The translations under genes and the position numbers were made by a program. Shown piece by piece: positions 22,837 to 32,765 of a stretch of 64,000 nt of DNA (positions within the stretch are counted from its first letter, which is position 1; each line of letters opens with the position of its first letter). The notes beneath the pieces are model-generated. The model saw nothing but the letters and a program-made list of their open reading frames with translations, was not told where the DNA came from and searched no databases. The stretch comes from Gnetum montanum. Lineage: Eukaryota > Streptophyta > Gnetopsida > Gnetales > Gnetaceae. The stretch lies in assembly GCA_015680685.1 (NCBI GenBank), contig MNCI01011145.1, forward strand, positions 990,383 to 1,054,382. Reading direction: 5' to 3'.

Positions 22837-25800
22837 TATAAAATGTGCTATACCATAGTGAGTGCTAGGCACGTCAAAGGAGTTAATCAACATCCTATAC
22901 CTGTGGGGCCCCAAAGTGTATTGTCAAAATTAGGAATTCTTTGTTAGTTTGGATTATATTTTGCTAGTTTTGCTAATTTATCTTGTAATTTAATGCCAAA
23001 ATTTGCATCTATGTATGTATACTAACACTTTGCCTATTGCTTGATGGTTGCAGGGTGTTGCTGAAATCCATTTTGATCGTCATTGAGCTTGTGGGCATCC
23101 TATGATGCATAAGAAAACCCATTCCTAACATGCCTACACCAGATATAAGAGTGGATCATTAGGTAGTGTGGTTCTGACTAGGAGGTTGGAAGTTCTTGGA
23201 ATACTTATTGCAGTAATTTAGTGTGATCATGTGGTCACACCTAGTGGTGGAGGCTACTAGTGCCATCACTTTGACATTAGTACTTGGGACTAAATGGAGC
23301 ATCTTGAAGTTTGTCTTAAATGAGCCCACTACAAATGTTGATGGGGCAGGAGGCTCAAGTAGAGGTCCTAGGAGAGTTTGGTAGTTATTCAAAGTATAGC
23401 ACATGATGGGGTTTGAATGTTATAGGATGAGTAACACCCTTTTTATCATGTAGTAGGTGCATACCCTATTCTAGAACCCACTTGGAACCATCTATTGTGA
23501 TGAAGGGCAAGTGCTTTTATGGCTCTCATAGTGTTTTGTGCTACTTGCTCATGTTAAATTACTAACATATCATGGTTAATGCTAGGTTTAGAGTTGATGA
23601 GGAGGGCTTGCATGATAAAGCAACTACTCTAGCCTTAACCAGTACTACCCTGGAGGTGTTCTCATCTAGCATGAATGTTTGGGTGGCCACGATTGAGCAG
23701 GTGGTGCATAATCTAGAGACCTACATTTCTTGATACCAAAAGGCATATGAGTGATGTAGGACCCATGGTTGGTTGGATGAGGAGTGGGCAGTTGGTGTGA
23801 TTAACACCAAGGAGGTGTTTATAGCGCCACCTCCATCTCACATCCTATTTGTGCCACTTACATACCTATGTTTTGGCTCATGTGGTTGCTTGCGTATGCC
23901 TTTTAGTCTGCCTCATTTGCATGATGCTAATGTTGGTTTGCTTTGTGTTGCAATGAAAGTTGCCTCAATCAGGGTGATGATGATCACTATGGGTCACATA
24001 GAGGCCACCCTCATCATGAAATATGGTGATGCCACAAAGTGCCAGATGCATTGATAGCTTGGCTTATGCATGTTGGGTTAATGGACCTATTCTTGGCCCT
24101 TAACCTGAGTATCCCAATGGCCAAAATGATCACCATCATAGAATCCTTTAGTAGTGACATTAGGCAATTTATCACCTAGGTGTGCAGTGTGATGGAAGTG
24201 TGGGACCTCAGTGAGGCCTTCTTTGCTAATCTCTTTGGCATCCTCGCTAATGGCTTGATGATTGTCAACAAGGCTACTAGGGAGATGGAATGTAGAGGGG
24301 AGATCAAGGACTAGTTGGGGCCACTTGATCTCACAAAGACATACTGATCAAAGATGTGCTAGTGCTTAAGGTGTGAGAGCTCTACCCTTTATTCCGCACT
24401 CATGCCTTTCCAAAGCTACTTTCCTAAGAAAAGATCCTAGGGGAGGAATAAGCACAGATGATGAAGGAGGTATTGCTAAAGGGTACGAGGTTCAACTAGG
24501 CCATGTACATATCCACCAGCCTACATGTAGAGATTTCTAGGCTTTGATTCAACCTTAAGGCAAGGTCTCACATCCACTTTGTATTCTTTGCAGGATACTT
24601 GTGAAGGTTTGTGGAGCTTTTGGTTGTGTGAGATGATGGGTGATGGGTAGTGCAGGATCATGAGTAGCTGTCTAGGCCATGAATCAAGCATATATTCTTG
24701 ACCACATGCATGTAGGATCTCCTAGAGGGGATCGTTGTTATCAGTAATGACCAAGGGTCCTGTGGGGCACTCACATTATTCGTGTGATAGTACAAGTGAG
24801 GGTCGTCCAGTTGGTACCAGGGATGTAAGAAAGGTAGATCACTACATAGTAGAGATGGTGGGATCATCTAAGGCCAAGATCAAGAGGTTGCATCCTCAAG
24901 AGGAAGTTACCCCTAGGATTAGGAAGCTAAGTAGCAAGAGGATTCACATCAAGCTTCAAAGCTTGCATGTAGATGTTGTAGGTTAGCATGTGTAGTGTCT
25001 TAGATGGCTAAGTTACATTCATGTATATATTATTTTTTTATATTTTTCTTTTATGGCATACTATTAATTAGCTAGTAATGTGCTACGCATAATGATGTGT
25101 TATATGTGTACATGTGTGTTAATTGCAGAAGAAGAAGAGACAACTGCAAGAGCAATGATTGAGACGGTAGTAGAGGAAGCACCTCCCCAAGTTGAGGAGG
25201 AGGTGGCTCATGGAGATTAGCTTCATGAGGTGGTAGAGATCCTTTGAGAGTTGGAAGAAGAGGGGTTGCTGCACCTTAATTAGAATGATTTTGATAGTTT
25301 GTTTGATGGTACATAGCTAGATGAGCCCCTTGCACTTATGCCTAAGGGCTTGATAGGTAATTCATTTGTATTGCCATCTGTCTTCCCATAATCACTCTAG
25401 TATCTTTAGCTATTAGGACATGTGCTAATTACATCATTGTGTTACAGCATCAAATATTCCCACCAACAGTCCTACATCTACCTATTGTATGGAGTCATTG
25501 GTAGAGATGCTAGATAAATTTTCCTTCATCAAAGGCGGTGTTTAGGACATGTTGGATTGCTTGTGATAAGTGGACCCTAAGCTTGGTATGTGTGCGATGC
25601 TATTCTACTCTATGCTATATTATTTACTGGTTAAATTCTTAGTTTTTGTTTAATATTAATATGATGTTGTATGCCTATAGGTCCTAAGCTACAGTGGGAT
25701 TTGAGCAAGGTGGCCAAGGTGGATGCCCTAATCAACCTTCCTCCTAAAGTTGATTAGGTACCTTGCCCTATGTATGAGATATCAAACAAGTGTGTGCTTT

Positions 25801-26690
25801 CTTGTGCAAAGGTGTTATGGATCTATAGGCACTTGAATGATCACTTGTGGAAACATGTGCATCAACTATAAGAGAGGCTGATTAGTTAGGATGATATGAT
25901 CAAAGATCTTCAATCCAAATACAACTTTATAGTGGCTAGATTGCAAGGAGATTGCACTTGGCATAACTTTGAGATTGAGTATGCTAGGTAATAGATAGCT
26001 CTTAGAGGTAAGAATGAGATCATGTGGGAGTTGGTAGAGTAGTGGATCCAAATGGATTTGCTCACCTAGAAGAATCAAGATTGGAAGAATAATAGCATCA
26101 AGGTTTATTGGTGGGAAAAGATGTAAAAGAATCATAGGCATTAGTAAAAGTGAGAGTGTGACATGTACCTATGATGGTACAAGGAGGAGTCTATTGAACA
26201 TTGCTACCTTAATATTTTCTCGAGGTGACTAGTGGGAAGTAGGCATATGACTTGTTCACTTAGAGTACAGTCATGAGTGACTCTCCTATGAAGGAGATCA
26301 TCACCTCCTTTAGAGAGGCCTCTTTTACTACATTTTATATGGAGCCACTCACATGGACCACTATAGACAAAGGTAAGACCCTTGCAAGTATTAGCTTTGG
26401 CTAGTAGGACTGGACGTAACTTTTTGAAGTTGAGATCCTCTATCGCTTGGAGGCTAGCCTTGGAAAATTACCTTTAGAACTCATTGATGTGGGACCCTCT
26501 TAGGTTAATTAGTTTTTAATGCTTTTTATTTTTTTGAGTTAGCTCGTATAGTGCATGTTTGCTTACTAATCATGCATGTTTTCTAATGGTTGTGGTAGGT
26601 ACCACGTAATGTTGTAGGCCCTAGTGATGTAGTGGAGGAAGAAGAACCTCCACCCCCACTTAGTGCAACTGGTTGAGCATGACCGGATGT
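22837..26690 (+). pseudogene. Spliced-looking antisense gene inside Tat-1, unidentified
   Basis: Opposite to the Tat-1 genes. A TATAAA lies at 22837-22842 and an acceptor-like TTGCAG at 23053. Exon-like blocks follow: 23054-24981, 25129-25356, 25448-25585, 25681-26372 and about 26599-26676. The introns (24982-25128, 25357-25447, 25586-25680, 26373-26598) start GT, end AG and lack the reading frame. Three successive junctions (24981/25129, 25356/25448, 25585/25681) are phase 1 and keep one frame. That frame reads, in short excerpts, SLHVDVV|EEEETTARA, MPKGLI|ASNIPTNSP and VDPKL|GPKLQWDLSK, broken only by stops explicable by C-to-T change. Earlier blocks (24080-24330, MAKMITIIESFSSDIRQFIT; 24480-24750, HIHFVFFAGYL) look coding, with frameshifts between them. 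The late exon (25800-26150) is helical and charged. I do not recognise the protein. Antisense extra ORFs are known in Tat elements, usually near the 3' end. Confidence 0.6.
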
Positions 26691-26814
26691 ACCTTCCATT
26701 AGGTGTTTTTGCTATGTTTTTGCCATGTGATGTATTGCTATGCATATTACATTTGCTATGGATGATTATTTTCTATGTGTAAATTTTTATCCCTATATGA
26801 CGATTTTATTACAT

Positions 26815-27535
26815 TTGCTATGAGTATGTAAGTTAGGCCCATTGTGAGCCATGACATGTCTGTTGTTAGTTTAAAGCCTTGATGGAACCCATGCCAATTT
26901 AAGGCCATAGTAGGAGGGTCAATGCTATTTTTTGGCCATTTCAGGCTATGCGTTGCTAGTTTAAGGACATAGCAGGCCACGATGATAGTTTAAGGCCATT
27001 CTTGGCCAATGGTATTGCTATATTTTAAGGCCATTTTAGGCCACTGTGATAGTTGAAGGTCATTTTGAGCTACTAATTGCTATTTTAGGGCCATTTTGGG
27101 CCAATGGTATTGCTATAGTTTACAGCCATTTTGGGTTGCTAATTGCTAGTTTAGGACCATTCTAGGACAATGGTATTGCTATAGTTTAAGGCCATTTTAG
27201 GCCACTACAATAGTTTAAGGCCATTTCAGGCTACTAATTGCTAGTTTAGGGCCATTTTGGGCAAATGTTATTGCTATAGTGTAAGGCCATTTTGGGTCAT
27301 TATGATAGTTTAAGGCCATTTTAGACTACTAATTGCTAGTTTAGGGTCATTCCGGGCCAATGGTATTGCTATAGTTTAGGGCCATTCCGAGCCAATGGTA
27401 TTGCTATAATTTAAGGCCATTTTAGGCCATTGTGATAGTTTAAGGCCATTTTAGGCTACCAATTGCTAGTTTAGGGCTATTCTAGGCCATTGCAATGGGA
27501 TTGAAGGTGATAGATTAAGGCCAATCTGGGCCATG
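26815..27535. repeat. Minisatellite with higher-order structure in Tat-1 spacer
   Basis: Some 20 units of about 27-36 bp built on TTTAAGGCCATTTTGGGCCA. They alternate in a three-monomer pattern of about 97 bp (TTGCTAGTTTAGG..., TTGCTATAGTTTAAGG..., GATAGTTTAAGG...). Each monomer has an imperfect GGCC...GGCC palindrome. The unit resembles that at 17085-17535. The array sits directly after the protease coding end, as the other sits after integrase. Confidence 0.8.
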
Positions 27536-27819
27536 TGTTGCTATCTCTCTTTTTGGTGATTTTTGTGTTTATGATTTTATGCACTTTGATATTTTTCATG
27601 ATAAATGGGAAAATTTGTAAACAAAGTAGATGAATGCATAAATAAAGCAAGAAAATGCATAAACAAAGTGAACTGATGCATAATAACATGAGCCACAATA
27701 AGTAGAAAGTAACACTGATCTAAGGAAAACAAATGCAACGTAAGTAAAAAGGTAAAATACAAGATGCATGATGGTAGATGGCAGGTAGGTGCCTAGCATG
27801 TTTTGGACTAAGGGGATAC

Positions 27820-28560
27820 CTTAGTTGCATAGTTGCTTCCTAGCTTGATGTGGGTTAGGGGGCACATAGGGTTTGGATTGTGCTATCTGGTAATTTCCTT
27901 GACCCTCATTTGCTATGTCAAAGGACAATTCTACCCAAAGGGCATCTTCTAGGAGGTCTTTAGCTTCTTCTATCTTTTTGGGTGTGTTTGCCTCATGCGT
28001 CTTGTTCTCATCCTTTGCTATGAACATGTTATCAAGAAACACCACCTTTGACCCTTGCTCCATGTCCACATTGTTGATGGCCAAAGGGGCTACGTTATCA
28101 TCATGGATGATAACTTCACCACCTTTGTACAGGAGGTGGATTTTTTAATGAATTGGAGAGGAGATAGCTTATAATTAGGCCAGCCAAGGTCTATCCAATA
28201 TTAAGTTGAAACCTAAGATTTCCTCTACAACAATGAATTTAGCAGTGATGGGGAATTGCTCCCCTACTACAAAGGCTATGGTGATGGTGCCCCTAATGAT
28301 GATGCTCGACTTGTTAAAGGATTTTAGAAATGTGGGTTTTGTTAGTCTAATCTAATCCATGAGGCCTTGTTTGTTAATGATGGTGTATAGAATTACATTT
28401 TTTGCTTCTCTGTCATCAACATGCACTCTCTAAATCTTGCATTTCCTGACACGTATGGTGATGAACATGGAGGCTATTATGACCTATCCCCTCTTAGGAT
28501 TGGCCTTAATTACTTCATCATAAAACACTGGGGATATGGAACTTGATTCCTTGGGATGTA
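27820..28560 (-). pseudogene. Tat-1 protease and following linker
   Basis: Aspartic protease of the Gag-Pol polyprotein. On the minus strand: a degraded active-site region VDDREAKNVILYTIINK (28390-28460), IRGTITIAFVVGEQFPITAKFIVVE, then FNLILDRPWLA (about 28170-28200), equivalent to the family's YNVILGRPWL. After it an acidic linker (27821-28084) reads MEQGSKVVFLDNMFIAKDENKT.... The frame then reaches a candidate splice donor at 27820. The stop codons present match Q or W codons. Confidence 0.8.
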
Positions 28561-28699
28561 GAAGGCAACATCACTTCATGGATGGAGTTCTCATCTATAG
28601 GGATGTCCTCTATGATAGGAATGGAAGTCAACATCTATGTTAGTGCTTTGCCATGGGTAGATGAGGTCATGATTAGGTCATATAGGCTCAATGTTATGT

Positions 28700-30945
28700 T
28701 CTTTTATTTTAGTGCTTGCTTAAATTAGGCTAATGCATCCATGAAGTCTTTGCTATTAGTTGTGCGTTTGTTGGTTCTAACTTCTTCCAAGTGGCCTAAG
28801 TGATGGATCTCTTGTGGAGGTGATTTGGGCTTTGCTTGGTTAGTTTTCTTAGGAGCCTTAGTGCTCCTTTGTGATTTGCTTGTCATGGCCTGTTTAGTTG
28901 TTTTGGCCATGGAAACCATAGATATGGGTATTGGCTTTGGTGGACCTAGCACTTTTTGGTCTCTACATTGCCTAACCATCTTGTTTGTTAGATGCTCATT
29001 GGGTCTCTTGTGTGGCCACCTTGGGGATTTTCCCACATTGCCAACAAAGTTAGCCCTTAGACTAGAAGGGACTGATGTGTTGCCCACTACTAGGCTTTAG
29101 GTAGGTGAGGGACCAACATGTTGTGGCACCCTAATGACAAAGGATGGCTAACCAATTGTTGTTGTAGCCTGAAAGGCAATGTGGGTGCCTGAGGTGGCAC
29201 TCTAACGATGAAAGGAGGCCTCAAACCCCTAGGGTCCAAGGGGACCCTTGTGATAGCAAAAGGCACATAGACCATGAATGGCCACTACACCAGTTCTAGG
29301 TTGTCATAAACATTGATAGAATTTATGACATAGCTAACATCATTTGCGTGTAGAGGATTATTGTATGCCCTCATGGATTGGTTTTGAGGCCTAACTGGGT
29401 TAGTAGTGTCAAGTAGTAGCTCATCTTTGGTAATCATCCTTTGCAAATCATCTTGCAAGGCTATGCAAAAATTAGTGTTATGGTTGGACAACCCCCCCCA
29501 GAGGAAAAATTAGTTCAACCTAAAATGCCTCAAGACTAGGGGCTCATTTGGTGCTACCAGCATGGGATTCCTTAGTAGCTCACAATACCTATTATGTTTT
29601 TTGTGAGCACCCTTGGACATTTACTTGTACTAGATGTATCTAGCTTTTAGTAGTTGGTCCAATAGCTCTAAAAGTTTTAATGGAAATGGGGTGTACTTAG
29701 AGAAATCCTGGCACTCAGAGTTAGGCCTTTAGCTTACGCTGTGGCAACCAAGGATGTGGATTGGATGATTGCCTAGCCATTGGCCTCAGGTTGGTTTTTT
29801 TGGTAACCCAAAGCCTTGGCTAACAACAAAGTTGCCTATGATGGTTGGATGGGTGGCAAAGATTCCATGAAGGGTAAGCTAAAGGGAGCTACTGCATCAT
29901 AATGTGTATGTTATGTCTAATCATCACTATCACAGGCATTGACTTGGAAGGTGATGCAGGTGCTATGACCATCTCAAGGAGAATGGGTGAATGGGACTAC
30001 AAAAAAGCTAGACTAGGGATCACTCATTGGAAGATGGTGTGGAAAGAGCCCTCATGCTTGGAGCAAGCTTTGAACTCATCCTCTTTTTCTTGTAGGAGCT
30101 CTTTGTAGTTTGTTCCTACATCACGCTTACCTACTCGGATGAGCTAGGCTAATATCCAATGGTAGGGCTATGTGAATGGAATAATATTAAGTGAGGAGGG
30201 GATATACTCTAGTCCATTCTGATGGATAATCTGATAGCCTCATTTTGCTTCCATGTCCAAGTGGTCTACAAATAGCCCTCCTTGAATCTTTGCATAAATG
30301 ACGTTGTATTACTCATCGCTTAGCATGACATACTCTGGGTCTTGACCACATAGCCTAAGTAATTGCCTCGGCTTTACCATTATTGGATTTGAAGGGCTGT
30401 CAATCCTGGTGTCTTGTTGGATGGACAAGATGGTAAGTGTGCTTGGGACTGATGTTGAAGGCTATTCTAAGTTCATGAATGTAGATTAAGTCACAATGGG
30501 GATTACAAGGGTTGCTAATTGTAAAATACTGCCAACACCACTAACTATGTTGATGATGCTCTTTACATTGGAGTTGACTATGCTCTATATGTTGGAGTTG
30601 ACTACACTCTCTATGCTAGAGCTAACTATGCTTTCTACGCTAGAAAGCTAACTACGCTTTCTACACTAGAGCTAACTATGCTCTCTACACTAAAGCTAAT
30701 TACGCTCCAACTAAAAGCATCAAGAATTTTGCATATAGTAAATATTTGTGCTTCAGATTACTATGTAGGGTTTTAGGGGAACTGACAATGGGGTCCAATC
30801 TACATCAACTAGTTAGTAGACAACTTCTACACTAGCCTAAGATCTAGCTACTGCTATGTGTGCAACAGGTCCATAGAGGTGTTATGGTCTATGTTGCCTT
30901 GAAGCTAGCAACAGTGATGTAGAGAGTATGTGAGACAACCATAAT
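28700..30945 (-). pseudogene. gag: Tat-1 gag, decayed
   Basis: Capsid/nucleocapsid region of the Tat element, between the 5' LTR and protease on the minus strand. From its N-terminus: an ATG near 30943 (MVVSHTLY...), an 8-residue repeat region (30540-30720), a segment at 30120-30400 that includes PRQLLRLCGQDPEYVML and QGGLFVDHLDMEAK, then LSNHNTNFCIALQDDLQRMI (29410-29490), which resembles the HxTxxC.ALK..LQ.MI zinc-finger-like motif of plant gag, and a K/R/P-rich stretch at 28740-29087 expected of nucleocapsid. Many stops; intermediate parts are hard to read. The family call rests on position and on the 29.4-kb motif. Confidence 0.65.
30540..30720 (-). repeat. 24-bp coding repeat in Tat-1 gag N-terminus
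   Basis: Six tandem units of 24 bp on a GAGCTAACTATGCTCTCTACACTA theme. On the minus strand they encode an 8-residue repeat (S-V/I-E-S-I/V-V-S/N-S). One unit carries a 2-bp insertion that breaks frame. The core GAGAGCATAGT is the same word as the LTR dyad. Confidence 0.8.
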
Positions 30946-30993
30946 GGAGTCTAAAAAAGAAAATAGTTCAACCCTCCTTCTAGTGATAGAAAT

Positions 30994-31389
30994 TGTAGCA
31001 ACTAAACATGTCGGTGGTTGGAACACTGAGGTCCATGAGTAGATAGCCTAACCCCGAATCTGCATCAGGGCCTATTGGAGGTAGAGATAGGGTACCTTGA
31101 ATAGTTTGGCCAATCGAATAGGGACTTACTAGATGCAACAAGGGTGTAGTGTGGTTAGCTACAATGCTAATGTGAAATGCTGCTAAGTGTGCAGGAAATG
31201 TTTGTGATGTTAAAAGTGTTAATGGTGTTAGTGGGATCGAGCGTAGTGACAAGTGCCAAAGGGGATGAGCATAGTCAAGAATTTTGTTAAAGTGGATGAT
31301 GTCAAAGCATGTGGACCATTGACTGAGTGTATTTTTAGGCATAGCTATGTAGTTAAACAATGAAAAATGCAAGTAAAGTGTTAAAAATG

Positions 31390-31449
<60 letters not shown>

Positions 31450-32760
31450 CGGAACATCACCTCAAATCAGGTTGAGCATAGTTAACATCAATAGGGGTTA
31501 GAAGCTACATGTTGTATAATAGGCGTAGTGGATAGTGTAGTCACAGTCTTAGGGATGTTCAGCTATGAAGACTAGCAGCATTTTATTGAGGTATTTGTAC
31601 TTGCCAGGTTGGCCATCACAATGTACCATTAGCTACGGTGTTCTATTGGGATGTGGGGGGTTTATGGTTATCTACAACTTTGCCTCTTCTTGGTTTTCCA
31701 ATGTCCTTTAGTTCTCTCCTAAGTGCTTGTTAGATTTGCTAGCCCTTCAGTTTGCCAACTATGAAATTTTTCAACTTTGAAAATGTTGAGGGCATGGGTA
31801 TTTATAGGCCGAGGGTTAGAAAAAGATGTAGGATGGTTGCCACATGGTGAAGGGGATGGTTGGGACTATGCTCTCCACAAGATTGATGGTGTTGTCCTTT
31901 ACTATGCTCTACCAAACTCTATGAGACTGTGAGACTATGACTATGCTACCAACTGCATGTGTATGCATTGAGAGGATTGCATGGTACCTAAAAAATTGAA
32001 ACTTGGAGACTACTTACTGGGGTTGAGTGTAGTTAAAATTTTAGGGCCAAAAGGGGGTACAAAAATAAAACATTTTGTTAACTACACTTGCCGAAGGTGA
32101 GTTGGAGTTGAGTTGAGTGGCGTTGCTATGCTATGGAGGCTATTGGAGATTTTTTTGGCTAACTATGCTTGCCTACACATTGGATTAGGGGAGAGCATAG
32201 TCCCACACTTAGAAAAAAATGGCCATGTGCTGACTATGTTCTCCACTAGAGGCTAACTAATCTTTGGGTTGGGGAAAAGCTTAGTCCTAGTGCTAAGGAA
32301 GTTTGAGAAAAATGAGTTTTTTGTAGACTACGCTCCTCATGGGAGGCTAACTATGCTTCCAACTAGGAGGTGAGCATAGTCCTAGGACTTGTTAAAACTT
32401 GTGAAAACCTATCCTTTTGCTGCCTACACACTTCATTAGAGGTTGCCTACACTCTGGGCTAGTGGAGAGTGTAGTCTTAGCACTTAGAAAAATTTGCAGC
32501 AACTGGCTATGTGCTAACACTTAGAAAAACTTGCAAAACTAGCCTTCGTGTTAACTATGCTTTTCATGAGAGGTTGACTATGCTCTTAACTAGGGTCGAG
32601 CATAGTCTCAACACTTAGAAAAATTTGCAAAAACTAGCCTCTATGGTGACTATGCTCTCCACTAGAAGTTGACTATGCTTTGGGACAGTGGAGAGTCTAA
32701 TCCCAACACTTAGAAAAGTTTGCAGTTGGGATGATATAGTCTAGATTTGGTGGTGTTTTA
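30994..32760 (-). repeat. Tat-1 5' LTR
   Basis: 1,767-bp LTR paralogous to 14021-16006. On the minus strand it starts TAAAACACCACC at 32760 (TG decayed to TA) and ends ...GCTACA at 30994. It contains the TATA box (GGCCTATAAATACCC, near 31797-31810), a (GA)n tract at 31397-31447 and the U3 dyad array. The sequence just left of it (30970-30993) should be the PBS; it reads TCTATCACTAGAAGGAGG on the minus strand and I cannot match it to a tRNA. Confidence 0.85.
31860..32740 (-). repeat. Tat-1 5' LTR U3 array of dyads
   Basis: The same units of roughly 100 bp as in the 3' LTR: GACTATGCTCTCCACTAG, GTTGACTATGCTCT, inverted GGAGAGCATAGTC, then ACACTTAGAAAAATTTGC. About six recognisable units between 32150 and 32740. 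Confidence 0.8.
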
Positions 32761-32765
32761 AGGAT
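32761..32765. repeat. Tat-1 target site duplication, right
   Basis: AGGAT, identical to 14016-14020. Ath-2 coding sequence resumes here. Confidence 0.85.

Larger units (their letters stand above)
21010..27819 (-). other. Tat-1 protease-RT spacer, candidate giant intron
   Basis: On the minus strand, the frame after the protease ends at ACTAAG|GTATCC (from 27819), and the frame before RT begins after a T-rich tract ending TTTTGTAG|GAAC (21010). Ogre elements are known to splice an intron between protease and RT, normally a few hundred bases. Here the interval is 6.8 kb and contains a minisatellite, dyad motifs and a spliced-looking gene on the plus strand. The alternative is a nested insertion or recombination between two Tat copies, but I found no target duplication. 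Confidence 0.45.
14021..32760 (-). mobile_element. Tat-1, giant Tat/Ogre-like Ty3/gypsy element
   Basis: 18,740 bp in minus orientation, bounded by LTRs and an exact 5-bp duplication AGGAT. Order on the minus strand: 5' LTR, gag, protease, a 6.8-kb spacer, RT, RNase H, a second plant-type RNase H, integrase, minisatellite, PPT, 3' LTR. The dual RNase H and the MPFGLKNIGATYQ...YVDDIAIKSK reverse transcriptase are marks of the Tat lineage. A protease-RT spacer recalls the intron of Ogre elements but is far longer here. The LTRs differ at roughly a fifth of positions where I compared them, so the insertion is old. All coding parts carry stops. Confidence 0.85.

Noticed and set aside
21010-22860. 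Spacer region read as a third Tat-1 LTR
   Set aside because: It shares only the dyad words with the LTRs; the conserved LTR end, GA tract and TATA arrangement are absent.
23773-24054. 93-residue plus-strand ORF taken as a stand-alone gene
   Set aside because: Better explained as one frame of the larger decayed antisense gene-like region; no start context or domain of its own.
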